64,000 nucleotides of DNA from positions 2,666,001-2,730,000 of the forward strand of contig NZ_CP085081.1 in assembly GCF_023243115.1 (NCBI RefSeq). Reading direction: 5' to 3'. Under the pieces are notes generated by a model. The model did not search any database and was not told the DNA's origin. It worked only from the letters and a program-made list of their open reading frames with translations. This DNA is from Sediminicoccus sp. KRV36. Its GTDB lineage: Bacteria > Pseudomonadota > Alphaproteobacteria > Acetobacterales > Acetobacteraceae. Shown piece after piece: positions 16,613 to 24,162 of the stretch; the first letter of the stretch is position 1; the number at the start of each line of letters is the position of its first letter. A program made the translations under genes and the position numbers.

Positions 16613-17338
16613 ATGCGGCTCGGCGCCAATATCGTCGGCGACCTCCGGAAGATGCTTGCCGACGAGGTGCGCGCCGGCGAGCGCGCGGCCATGACCGCCA
16701 TCCGCGCCGAGACCGAGCAGGTAAAGGCCGAGCTGCGCCGGCAGGTTACGACGGCCTTCTCCGGCAACGCGCGCGGCATCGCCAATGCCTGGCGGTCGAT
16801 GATCTTCCCGCGCTCCGGGCAGTCGCTGCGGCCGGCGGGGCTGGTCTTCACCAAGGTGCCGAACGTCATCGACGCCTTCGAACGGGGCGCCCTGATCCGC
16901 GCCAAGGGTGGCGGGAAGTTCCTGGCCATCCCGACCGGCTTCAATGCGGCGCGGGGACGCCGGGGGCGCGGCGAGAAGGGCATGCGCGTGACGCCGGCCC
17001 AGATGGTCGCTTCCGGCCAAGCCTTCCTGCGGCCGTTCAAGTCAGGCCGTGGCTTCGTGTGGTGCCTGCCGCTGCGCCAGGGCGAGCAGACCGGGCGGCG
17101 GCGCAGGACTCGTCTGGTCGCGGGCGGTGTCACCGAGGTCGGCACGGCCAACCGCAAGGGGCGTGAGGCCTGGGCGCGGGGTCTGCTGGAACAAGGAATG
17201 GTGCCGATGTTCCTGCTGCTCCCCCAGGTGAAGCTCGCCAAGCGGCTCGACGTGCGCGGCGCCGCCGAGCGCGGGCTGCGACGGCTTCCGGCACGGTTCG
17301 TGACGGCCTGGGAACGCGAGAGCGGGAGAACGGCATGA
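16613..17338 (+). CDS. DUF6441 family phage protein (putative tail completion/neck)
   Basis: The 241-residue basic protein has an N-terminal helical segment (RLGANIVGDLRKMLADEVRAGER shortened to its core DLRKMLADEV) and a middle FPRSGQSLRPAGLVFTK and FLAIPT region that fit DUF6441, a family found between head-tail joining proteins and the tail terminator in alphaproteobacterial siphoviruses. By position it resembles gpZ-like tail completion proteins. Its TGA overlaps the start of a 42-codon membrane protein gene. Confidence 0.6.
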   Translation: MRLGANIVGDLRKMLADEVRAGERAAMTAIRAETEQVKAELRRQVTTAFSGNARGIANAWRSMIFPRSGQSLRPAGLVFTKVPNVIDAFERGALIRAKGGGKFLAIPTGFNAARGRRGRGEKGMRVTPAQMVASGQAFLRPFKSGRGFVWCLPLRQGEQTGRRRRTRLVAGGVTEVGTANRKGREAWARGLLEQGMVPMFLLLPQVKLAKRLDVRGAAERGLRRLPARFVTAWERESGRTA

Positions 17339-17463
17339 CCATGCGCGCGCGCTTCCTCCTGCTGCTGGTGCTGGTTGTGCTGTCCTGGGCTGCCGTCCCC
17401 ATCGGCCTCGCGCTCACCTGGGTCGCCGGCCGTTTCTTCGCATCGATGCTGGGGTGGGCATGA
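17335..17463 (+). CDS. 42-residue membrane protein
   Basis: This short frame is bounded on both sides by ATGA overlaps: its ATG overlaps the TGA of the DUF6441 gene, and its TGA overlaps the ATG of the tail terminator-like gene. The product starts MTMRARFLLLLVLVVLSW and has one or two hydrophobic helices. The tight coupling is strong evidence that it is translated. It could be a spanin-like or other lysis accessory, or a tail-assembly membrane factor. Confidence 0.65.
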   Translation: MTMRARFLLLLVLVVLSWAAVPIGLALTWVAGRFFASMLGWA

Positions 17464-17906
17464 GCACGCGCGAGACCGCGATCGACGCGCTGCACAGCCG
17501 GCTGGTCACGTTGCTGGCGGTGCGGAACCCGGCACCGCTGGTGCTCCGCGGCGAGACCATCCCGCAGCGCATCCCGGCCGGTGGCTTGGTCTTGGTCCGC
17601 GATGGCGAGACGGTGGAGGAGACGCCCATCCTCTCCCCACTCGCCTGGCAGATCGAGCATCGCGCCGAGGTCGAGATCACCGTCGCCGGCGCAACACCCG
17701 CCGCGCGCAACACTCTGCTCGACGCGCTGCTGGTCGATGTCGCCGCGGCGATCACCGCCAACCGCACCCTCGGCGGCGCTGTGGAATGGGCGCAGCCCGG
17801 CAGCGCCGCCTTCGAGGATGTCGAGTTCGAGGGTGCTGCCGCAGCCCGCGCCGCCGCCATCTCCGTCACCCTCTGGTTCACCGTCGCCGGCTCGCCGCTG
17901 GCCTGA
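17460..17906 (+). CDS. Tail terminator-like protein
   Basis: A 148-residue protein with an N-terminal helix (ETAIDALHSRLVTLLA) and a sheet region EHRAEVEITVAGA followed by a helical DALLVDVAAAI segment, the alpha/beta layout of gpU-type tail terminators. It sits directly before the tail tube gene, the usual position. It would cap the tail tube at the correct length. Starts by ATGA overlap. Confidence 0.6.
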   Translation: MSTRETAIDALHSRLVTLLAVRNPAPLVLRGETIPQRIPAGGLVLVRDGETVEETPILSPLAWQIEHRAEVEITVAGATPAARNTLLDALLVDVAAAITANRTLGGAVEWAQPGSAAFEDVEFEGAAAARAAAISVTLWFTVAGSPLA

Positions 17907-17927
17907 TCCCTCTTCAGGAGAACGCCC

Positions 17928-18881
17928 ATGCCCCGTGCCATCGGTGCGAACTGCCGCCTGCTCATGGTGCCCGAAACCGTCTACGGCACCGCGCCTGGTA
18001 GTAACTGGCGGCGCATGCCGTTCCTGTCCTGCGACCTCGGCGCCGAGCAGCCACTGCTGGATGCCGACGTCATCGGCGTGGGCAGCAACCGGGACCCCGC
18101 CGCGCCCTTTCTCGACACGGTGACGGTCGCCGGCCAGGCGGTGGTGCCGGTCGACCTGATCAACATCGGGCACTGGCTGCGGCTTCTGCTCGGCGCGCCG
18201 ACCACCACCGGCTCCACCAACTTCATCCACACCTTCGGCTCGGGTGCGGCCTCGCTGCCCAGCAACGCGATGGAGATCGGCTATCCCGATGTGCCGTCCT
18301 TCGACGTCTGCACCGGGGTGCGCGCCGACACGCTGGAGATGGACTTCACGCCGACCGGCGCGGCGACGGCCACGTTCGGCCTGCTGGGCCAGGGCTCGGC
18401 GCGCACCGGCGCGACGTCAGGCGGCACGCCGACCAGCGCGGCCTACACCGCCTTCAACAAGGCCCAAGGATCCATCACGCGGAGCGCAGCGGCGCTGGCG
18501 CAGGTTACCGGCGCGCGGCTCACCTACGCCAACGGGATGGAGGCGGTGCGCACCATCCGCGCCGATCGCCGCGTCGAGGGCGTGGACCCCGGCATCGCGC
18601 GCTGCACCGGCCAGATCACCGTGCGCTTCGAGAACACCACGCTGCTCGCCCAGGCGCAGGCCGGCACCTCGGCGGAGTTCGCCATGGCCTTCACCATCGA
18701 CTCCAACCGCAGCCTGACCATCACGCTGCACGAGGTCTATCTGGCGCTGGCCAAAACGCCGATCGAGGGGCCGGCCGGCGTGGAAGCCAGCTTTGACTTC
18801 AGGGCCGCGTTCAACGCGACCGCAACGCGCATGATGACCGCAGTGCTGCGGAACCAGCAGGCGGGGACGGAGTATGCGTGA
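17928..18881 (+). CDS. Phage tail tube protein
   Basis: The 317-residue protein starts MPRAIGANCRLLMVPETVYGT, with an early VPETVYGTAPG motif typical of tail tube proteins of this type, then a beta-rich middle and a C-terminal immunoglobulin-like region. AGGAGAA precedes the ATG. It follows the terminator-like gene, and its natural downstream partner, the tail assembly chaperone, is displaced to 23439 by an antisense two-gene insertion. Confidence 0.8.
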   Translation: MPRAIGANCRLLMVPETVYGTAPGSNWRRMPFLSCDLGAEQPLLDADVIGVGSNRDPAAPFLDTVTVAGQAVVPVDLINIGHWLRLLLGAPTTTGSTNFIHTFGSGAASLPSNAMEIGYPDVPSFDVCTGVRADTLEMDFTPTGAATATFGLLGQGSARTGATSGGTPTSAAYTAFNKAQGSITRSAAALAQVTGARLTYANGMEAVRTIRADRRVEGVDPGIARCTGQITVRFENTTLLAQAQAGTSAEFAMAFTIDSNRSLTITLHEVYLALAKTPIEGPAGVEASFDFRAAFNATATRMMTAVLRNQQAGTEYA

Positions 18882-18891
18882 GACACACACT

Positions 18892-18910
18892 CGGCCGGCT
18901 TGGCTGGCCG
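18892..18910. terminator. GC-rich hairpin between tail tube and antisense cassette
   Basis: CGGCCGGC, loop TTG, GCTGGCCG forms an 8-bp stem with one G-T pair in the 69-base gap between the converging tail tube gene and the PLD-like gene. No T-run is present, so it could act in either direction but weakly. Confidence 0.35.
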
Positions 18911-18950
18911 CGCGGGAAGCGGCCCTTATGCCTTCGGCCGCACCGGTGGC

Positions 18951-21569
18951 TTAGGAGACTCTTGCCTCGGTGTCGCGCCGCGGGAGTGAAGAAGTGTCGA
19001 GCACGGTGGCCGACGCCACGAGCACTCTCTTTTCCGCCCCCTGCATACCCGCAGGCTCAGTCAGAGACATCTTGGTGCCGCTGACCGAAGCGACCACCCA
19101 GGGTAGGTCGCGCTCACCCGCCCAGAGAACGATATCGCCTACAACGGGATTCCGCGCAGATACCGCTCGGGGCTGACCCCGCAAGCGTTGCAGCAGCGAG
19201 CCATAGGCCAACTGACGGTCAGTCCAGTCGTCGGTGGGAGACACGGCGTCGTCCCAGAGCCCCAACCAAGGGTCTCGCTGGACCGCCCAAGCTTCGAGGG
19301 TCTTATAGGCCGCGGCCGACATGGCTACCGGTCCCAGGTCGGCACGCGCTTGAAGGTATCCGGCATCGACCAGCTCGCGCGACTGGCGCGAACAATCGGC
19401 ACCGATTTCCCGGGCGAACCATAGCAGGAGATTGTCGATCAGACGCCGCTCTTCTGCGGCCCGCGTGCCGGGCGTTGATTCTAGTTTAAGCGCGACCTTG
19501 CTGGGTCCATAGAGCGCATGAACGGCGAGGCTGAAGGCGACGCGGAGCTGGCTTGTGCTCACAAGGCTGGCAGGCCGCACACGCCCATTGAGGGCGTCGC
19601 GAGTTTGCGGTGGATGCCCCCTCAGCCGATGGAGTAGCGAAAGAACGACCACCAGACGGCCGAGCGCCCAGCTCGGCGGATGGCCTGCAGCCGTCGCCTC
19701 GTCTAGACGGGCTTCCAACCGCTTGAGCATGACGGTCAGGCGCTTGCGACAAGCCGTGACCAGCCGCGGCCAGTCGATTGCCGGCACGTCTACGCCGGCA
19801 TCAAGGTTGCGGGCGAGGTCATCGGAGGACGGCCCATCGGCCGCATCGCCCTCGTCCAAGTCAGGAGCGTCACCATCCGTTGTCGGCGCAGGCGGCGGTG
19901 CGCCAAGCGCCCGGATGAGAGCGGCAATAATGTCGGCGATCAGTCCATCACTCAGCCGGGGCCGCCGGAGTCCAAGCTCGGCCTCGGCGGGCAAGCTCAC
20001 CCCGCGGGGTCCGAAGGGGACCTCGCTATTCTCCACGCTCTCGGTTTGGGCCGCCGTGCTGGGTGCGTGGCTCGCCCCGATCGCGCCATCCGCCGGAGCC
20101 AGAACGTGCTTATTGAGCAAATCCAACAGGTCGGTGAAGCCTGCGCCGCTCTCCAGAGACCCTAGGTGGTCCAAGATCCGCACACCGTCGCGCGGCAGAG
20201 CGGCGGCTCTCAGGGCCTGGGCATCGTTCAGAAGAACGAAGGCGATCGTCGTGTGACCCGAATGAAATTCATAGAGTCCGCAACCAACGCGATGGTCGCC
20301 GAACGCGACAAGACTTCCCCCCTCTATCGCCTTGAGGGTGCAAGCCCTGCTGACACCGCTCGCTTCGACCCAGGCGAACGGCCCTTCATCGGAAGCCTCG
20401 AAATCCTTCAGGAAGAATCCACCGGCGACTACCTGAGCCGAGATAAGCGGCGGTCCCGATGCCTCGGCCGTCGCCTGCTCTTGGCTCCGCACCGCCTGGC
20501 TTCGGTCGGCGATCTCGACCAGTTGCGACGCCGCAAGCGCTGGCGCCTCAGTGAGTCGGTCGAGGCCGAGCGCCGCGAACGCCGCAGCCGCGGCTTTGCC
20601 GGTCAGACAGAGATTGGCTTCTGCGTTCCAACGTTTCTGCGCGAGCCATGCTGCGCCCGTAGGATTGGCACTGCCCAAGCTCACTACCAGGCCGCCTTCG
20701 CCCTCGACGGCCAAAGCCTTTCCATGAGCGAAGCCGACCTCATCGGCTTTCGACCAGAAGGCCTGGAGGTCTGAGGCATCAACGAAACGCGCGGTCTTCG
20801 GCGCGAGGTCAGGTCGCGGCAGTACGGCGCTCGCGGGTTGGATAGCGATGATGATTTCACGCGGCGCCATCTCGCGTTCGACTGCCTTCAAGAAATCCAT
20901 TCGCGCGTCGAAGTACGGTCCAACAACCGTCACGCGGCGGACAGGGCCGACAACACTCGATTTTAGCTGGGTCCATAGGGGTTCCTCCGCGGACGAGACC
21001 ATTAGGCCTGCCTCGTCGTTCGCGGCCGCAGGCGCCGGCGGCAACAGACCGCGGAGCCGGCCCGTGATCTCCGCCAGCACACCGGCGGGGATCGAGTCAG
21101 CGGCCTCCAGCCACTGCAGCGCATAGTCGACTGCGGCCCTCAAAACTCCCGGCGGGGCAGGGTTCGCGGCACCCCAGAAGGCCGTAACTTCCTCGTTGTG
21201 CGAGAACCCGGCGTCCGTGACATTGTGGCTGCCAAGCGCCAGAATCGGCTGGCGCTCCGACAACAACGTGACGAGCTTTGGGTGGAAGGCTCCAACATGA
21301 GAGATGGGCGCCAGGAGGTAGTCGAGCCCGGCGCGGCTCGGACGCCGAAGCGGGTCAGAAAGGCTTTCTGTAAGTTGCCCGGCGTCGGCCAGGACAATAT
21401 TGAGGCGAGAGCCCGCGCGCTCAAACGCCCGCAAGAGCACTTCTTCGTAGAAGAGGCCGTTGAAGGCGTAGGTGGTGACAATCGAGGCGTCCAGCTTCGC
21501 CCCGGACTTGGCAAGATCCTTGAGGGTCTTGAGCAGCGGCAAACGTGACGTACGATCCTCCCCGCTCAT
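18951..21569 (-). CDS. PLD-superfamily protein, second gene of antisense cassette
   Basis: The 872-residue product has two half-sites of the phospholipase D/HKD superfamily. The first is H96-x-K98 with G113-S114-x-N116-x-T118 and E126/E127; the second is H282-x-K284 with G299-S300-x-N302-x-T304 and E317. The Asp of the full HxKxxxxD motif is missing, as in PLD-type nucleases such as the BfiI group, so nuclease activity is more likely than lipid cleavage. Residues about 340-872 are unrecognised; a long acidic stretch (GDAPDLDEGDAADG) lies near 590. It is coupled (ATGA) to the gene at 21566-23176 and is less GC-rich than the flanking tail genes, suggesting acquisition. Probably a prophage-borne defence or superinfection-exclusion effector; function is inferred. 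Confidence 0.75.
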   Translation of the reverse strand: MSGEDRTSRLPLLKTLKDLAKSGAKLDASIVTTYAFNGLFYEEVLLRAFERAGSRLNIVLADAGQLTESLSDPLRRPSRAGLDYLLAPISHVGAFHPKLVTLLSERQPILALGSHNVTDAGFSHNEEVTAFWGAANPAPPGVLRAAVDYALQWLEAADSIPAGVLAEITGRLRGLLPPAPAAANDEAGLMVSSAEEPLWTQLKSSVVGPVRRVTVVGPYFDARMDFLKAVEREMAPREIIIAIQPASAVLPRPDLAPKTARFVDASDLQAFWSKADEVGFAHGKALAVEGEGGLVVSLGSANPTGAAWLAQKRWNAEANLCLTGKAAAAAFAALGLDRLTEAPALAASQLVEIADRSQAVRSQEQATAEASGPPLISAQVVAGGFFLKDFEASDEGPFAWVEASGVSRACTLKAIEGGSLVAFGDHRVGCGLYEFHSGHTTIAFVLLNDAQALRAAALPRDGVRILDHLGSLESGAGFTDLLDLLNKHVLAPADGAIGASHAPSTAAQTESVENSEVPFGPRGVSLPAEAELGLRRPRLSDGLIADIIAALIRALGAPPPAPTTDGDAPDLDEGDAADGPSSDDLARNLDAGVDVPAIDWPRLVTACRKRLTVMLKRLEARLDEATAAGHPPSWALGRLVVVLSLLHRLRGHPPQTRDALNGRVRPASLVSTSQLRVAFSLAVHALYGPSKVALKLESTPGTRAAEERRLIDNLLLWFAREIGADCSRQSRELVDAGYLQARADLGPVAMSAAAYKTLEAWAVQRDPWLGLWDDAVSPTDDWTDRQLAYGSLLQRLRGQPRAVSARNPVVGDIVLWAGERDLPWVVASVSGTKMSLTEPAGMQGAEKRVLVASATVLDTSSLPRRDTEARVS

Positions 21570-23176
21570 CCAACCAGTTCCTGTAACGCCTGGTCGCCAA
21601 GCGCCGTCGGATGCGGCAAATGCTCAGTTTCGTGTGTGGTCAGGCCTAGGTCGCGAAGGATCTGGAAGGCCTGCCGAAGGCGCGGCTGGGTTTCAACGAT
21701 CCGCTCAAGGTCGCGGTGAACGAAGAATCCGAGGTCGCCAGAGCGGAACATCAAGGTGTCCTCGCCCGACTGTCCCATCTTGCGGATCGCGATCCGTTGA
21801 TGGGTGACGAGCACATCACTGACAAGGACCCTGAACCAGCCGTCAGCGGCCAGCCCGGCCCAGCGGGTTGTCGCCATGGCTCGTAGACTGTTTAGCGTCA
21901 GCGGGTACCCGGACAGCGTGCCCGGCGGGAGATTCAGTTCTCGATAGGCATCAGAAGGCTCGTCAAGCCAGCGGCGATAGAGACGCACCAACAGGCGGGC
22001 GGCTTCGCCGGGCGACGGCGGATTGGCCGCGAGCAATGCCCGCCACATGGCCAGTTCGTGCTCCGGATGGGCGATGGCGTCGAGCGCCGGCGCATTGGCA
22101 AAATCCGCTGCGACCAGGTCATTGAAGGTTGCGGCCGGACGGTCTTGGAAAGCCGGTGTCGTGACCAGCCATGCTGCCAACGCGTCGATGTTGGCGAACG
22201 GTTTGGGGTGGCCGTCGAGCGCGTCGAGGGCATTCTTGAAGAGGGCCGACCAAGCCAAACTCAGCATCTCGTTGCGCGCATAGAGCGCCCAGCCGCGGCG
22301 CGCTTGGAGCAAGCGCTCAGGCGTCGCCCACGGGCCCTCCGGCAAGGCCTCGGTGTAGCAACTGGCGAGGAAATCTTTGATTGGGTCGTCCGTCGGTGCC
22401 CCGTTCCGCTGCTTCAGGTAGTCGAGCACGAGTGCTAACGATGACGCCCGCGCGACGCCGTGCGGCGAACGATCTCGGAGGAACAGCGAGATCAACGCGG
22501 TTTGTGCCGGCTTGCGTGCTGCAAACTGAAGACTGCAGGGACAGAAGATCGCCAGATCGTCGAGGTCGCCCAGCGTCACGGCGCCAGCTTCGAGTGCAGC
22601 GAAGAACAAGTCGCCGTCGAGACCAGCGCCGTAGGCGTCGGCCAAGGGCGCCCCCCGCTCGAGCCAGTAGCCGATGCCTTTGCGCGGATCGCCGTGGAGC
22701 ACCGTGTACTCGTCACGCAATACCCCAAGATAATACTGGCCGAGACCCCCTAGCGGATTTTTGAAATACCGAGTGGGATTGCTTTCGCTGCGGTCGGCAT
22801 AGCGCCCTAGTTCGACTGTCTGGCCGGGCTGAAGGTCGCGGGCGACCGGGCCCAGTGTAAGGCGCCCGGGACAGGTCGCGCTGTGACGGGCGATGTCTTC
22901 ACCGCACGCTATGGCGTGGCGTTCGGCCACGAGAGTCATCAGGCAATCTGCCAGCCTTAACGTCTCACGAAACTGGGTCTCGGACGCTTCGGGGTGACGT
23001 GCCTCGAAAGCCCGAATGAACCAGGGATAGAACCCGAAATAGGCGGCCCGATCAGTGACGTTCGTGATCCCAGGTAGAAGCCGCGTGTAGATCGTTACAC
23101 AGGGCTGCTGCGCCCCGAGATTATCGAGGCCAATCTTTTTGAGAGGCCGTTCGAGCCAACCGATCGTTTCCTGCAT
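21566..23176 (-). CDS. Unrecognised 536-residue partner of the PLD-like gene
   Basis: First gene of the leftward cassette. The protein begins MQETIGWLERPLKKIGLDNLG, with a PGITNVTDRAAYFGFYPWFIRAFE segment (core GITNVTDRA) near residue 35 that looks like a conserved family signature. Most of the rest is helical; no catalytic motif or membrane segment is visible. A cysteine-bearing FCPCSLQFAARKP stretch lies near 220. I cannot assign a function. Its stop overlaps the PLD gene start by ATGA, so the two are almost certainly produced together. It could be a sensor, adaptor or inhibitor of the nuclease-like protein. Confidence 0.75.
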   Translation of the reverse strand: MQETIGWLERPLKKIGLDNLGAQQPCVTIYTRLLPGITNVTDRAAYFGFYPWFIRAFEARHPEASETQFRETLRLADCLMTLVAERHAIACGEDIARHSATCPGRLTLGPVARDLQPGQTVELGRYADRSESNPTRYFKNPLGGLGQYYLGVLRDEYTVLHGDPRKGIGYWLERGAPLADAYGAGLDGDLFFAALEAGAVTLGDLDDLAIFCPCSLQFAARKPAQTALISLFLRDRSPHGVARASSLALVLDYLKQRNGAPTDDPIKDFLASCYTEALPEGPWATPERLLQARRGWALYARNEMLSLAWSALFKNALDALDGHPKPFANIDALAAWLVTTPAFQDRPAATFNDLVAADFANAPALDAIAHPEHELAMWRALLAANPPSPGEAARLLVRLYRRWLDEPSDAYRELNLPPGTLSGYPLTLNSLRAMATTRWAGLAADGWFRVLVSDVLVTHQRIAIRKMGQSGEDTLMFRSGDLGFFVHRDLERIVETQPRLRQAFQILRDLGLTTHETEHLPHPTALGDQALQELVG

Positions 23177-23438
23177 TGTGCGCCCCCCAACCCATTGCTG
23201 TTCCGGCCCTTCCCCATGAAGAAGACAAGCGCGCTGATTCTACCGTAAGCCTGATCAAACTCGAACCCGTGCCGACGACCGCCTTGGGTCGAGTACGGCT
23301 GTAGCGTTCAACGCCAAGTCTGCCATCTCGACGCGCCGCCTCATCGCGCGAGCCTCGCTGGTGAGGCTGGCCGCTATCCTGAGCGCCGCGCAGGGCTCTT
23401 CTGATCCGGATTGCCCGCCTACCTGAACGGAGAACCCC
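23177..23438. promoter_or_regulatory. Divergent intergenic region between antisense cassette and tail chaperone
   Basis: This 262-base gap must hold the cassette promoter on the - strand. A possible -10 (TAGAAT, reverse complement of 23237-23242) with a poor -35 (TTCGAG) 17 bases upstream is the best candidate. On the + strand only the ribosome binding site GGAGAA before 23439 stands out. I see no gene here. Confidence 0.35.
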
Positions 23439-23816
23439 ATGCTCACCCTCGACCTCCCGGTCGAGCCGTACTGGCTCGACCTCCCGCGCGGCGTCCGCGT
23501 GGAGATCCGCCCCGTCACCACCGCTGTGATGGCCGCCGCCCAGGCCGGCTCCGCCCGCCGCCTCGGCGTGCTGCGCGCAGCCGAGGCCGACCTCGACCCC
23601 GACATGGCGCGCGGCCTGGCCTTCGCCTTCCTGGTCAAGGCGCTCGCGCGGCATGCCGTCACCGCCTGGGATGGCGTGGGCGACGCCGCCGGCAAGCCGC
23701 TGCCGCTCTCGCCCGAGGCGGTCGAGCGGCTGATGGACATGGACGAGATGGCCGCCGCCTTCTGGGACCGCGCCACCGGCCCCGTCGCCGCCGTGACGCT
23801 GGAGGGAAACGGCTGA
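23439..23816 (+). CDS. Tail assembly chaperone (gpG-like)
   Basis: The 125-residue protein begins MLTLDLPVEPYWLDLPRG, with the mixed alpha/beta N-terminus and helical C-terminus (VERLMDMDEMAAAFWDRA) typical of tail assembly chaperones coded just before the tape measure gene. It would bind the tape measure protein before tube polymerisation. The 3' end carries a canonical slippery heptamer (23804-23810) two codons before the stop, allowing an extended G-T product to 24133. Confidence 0.78.
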   Translation: MLTLDLPVEPYWLDLPRGVRVEIRPVTTAVMAAAQAGSARRLGVLRAAEADLDPDMARGLAFAFLVKALARHAVTAWDGVGDAAGKPLPLSPEAVERLMDMDEMAAAFWDRATGPVAAVTLEGNG

Positions 23817-24133
23817 GGGCCCGGGCCGAATGGCACTTCGGCCAGGGCCCTGACTACTGCCGCGGCTGCGCGGCCCTCGATCGCGACTGCGGCCTGGCCT
23901 GTCCCTACGCCGCCCACGCGCCCGCCAGCGTCGAGGGCGCCGCAGCCTGGGCCGCCGGCACCACCTGCGCCACAGCGACGATGACCGGTCTCGACTTCGA
24001 CATGCCGGCCGCGCTCGCCACCTCCCGCGAGATGGGCGCCTCCGGCTGGGCCGCAGCGGAACTGCTGCTGGCCATGCGCATGGGCCTCGCCGCCGGCAGC
24101 GCCGCGCGCCGCACCGACCCCCCTGGGCCCTGA
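23439..24133 (+). CDS. Tail assembly chaperone -1 frameshift product (gpGT-like, 231 residues)
   Basis: Ribosomes that slip back one base at 23804-23810 leave the G frame and read CGG CTG AGG onward to a TGA at 24131-24133, giving 124 G residues plus 107 T residues. The T part (GQGPDYCRGC, DCGLACPYAAHAP) has four cysteines in a possible metal-binding cluster. The T frame has no good start codon before 23981, so a frameshift is the natural way to make it. It ends 29 bases before the tape measure ATG, matching lambda G/GT order. Expression as a fusion is inferred from this architecture. Confidence 0.75.
23804..23810 (+). promoter_or_regulatory. -1 programmed frameshift slippery site
   Basis: The heptamer G GGA AAC, read in frame as GAG GGA AAC GGC TGA, fits the X XXY YYZ rule and differs from the lambda G/GT site (GGGAAAG) only at the last base. 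The T frame is in the -1 register and opens directly after it. Confidence 0.8.
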
Positions 24134-24162
24134 CCACTCCACTGACGCAGGAGGCGTGACGC

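Noticed and set aside
17460..17906. Acyl-CoA transferase-type annotation seen on similar phage proteins
   Set aside because: The protein is too short and lies between DUF6441 and tail tube genes; a tail terminator-like role fits position and fold better.
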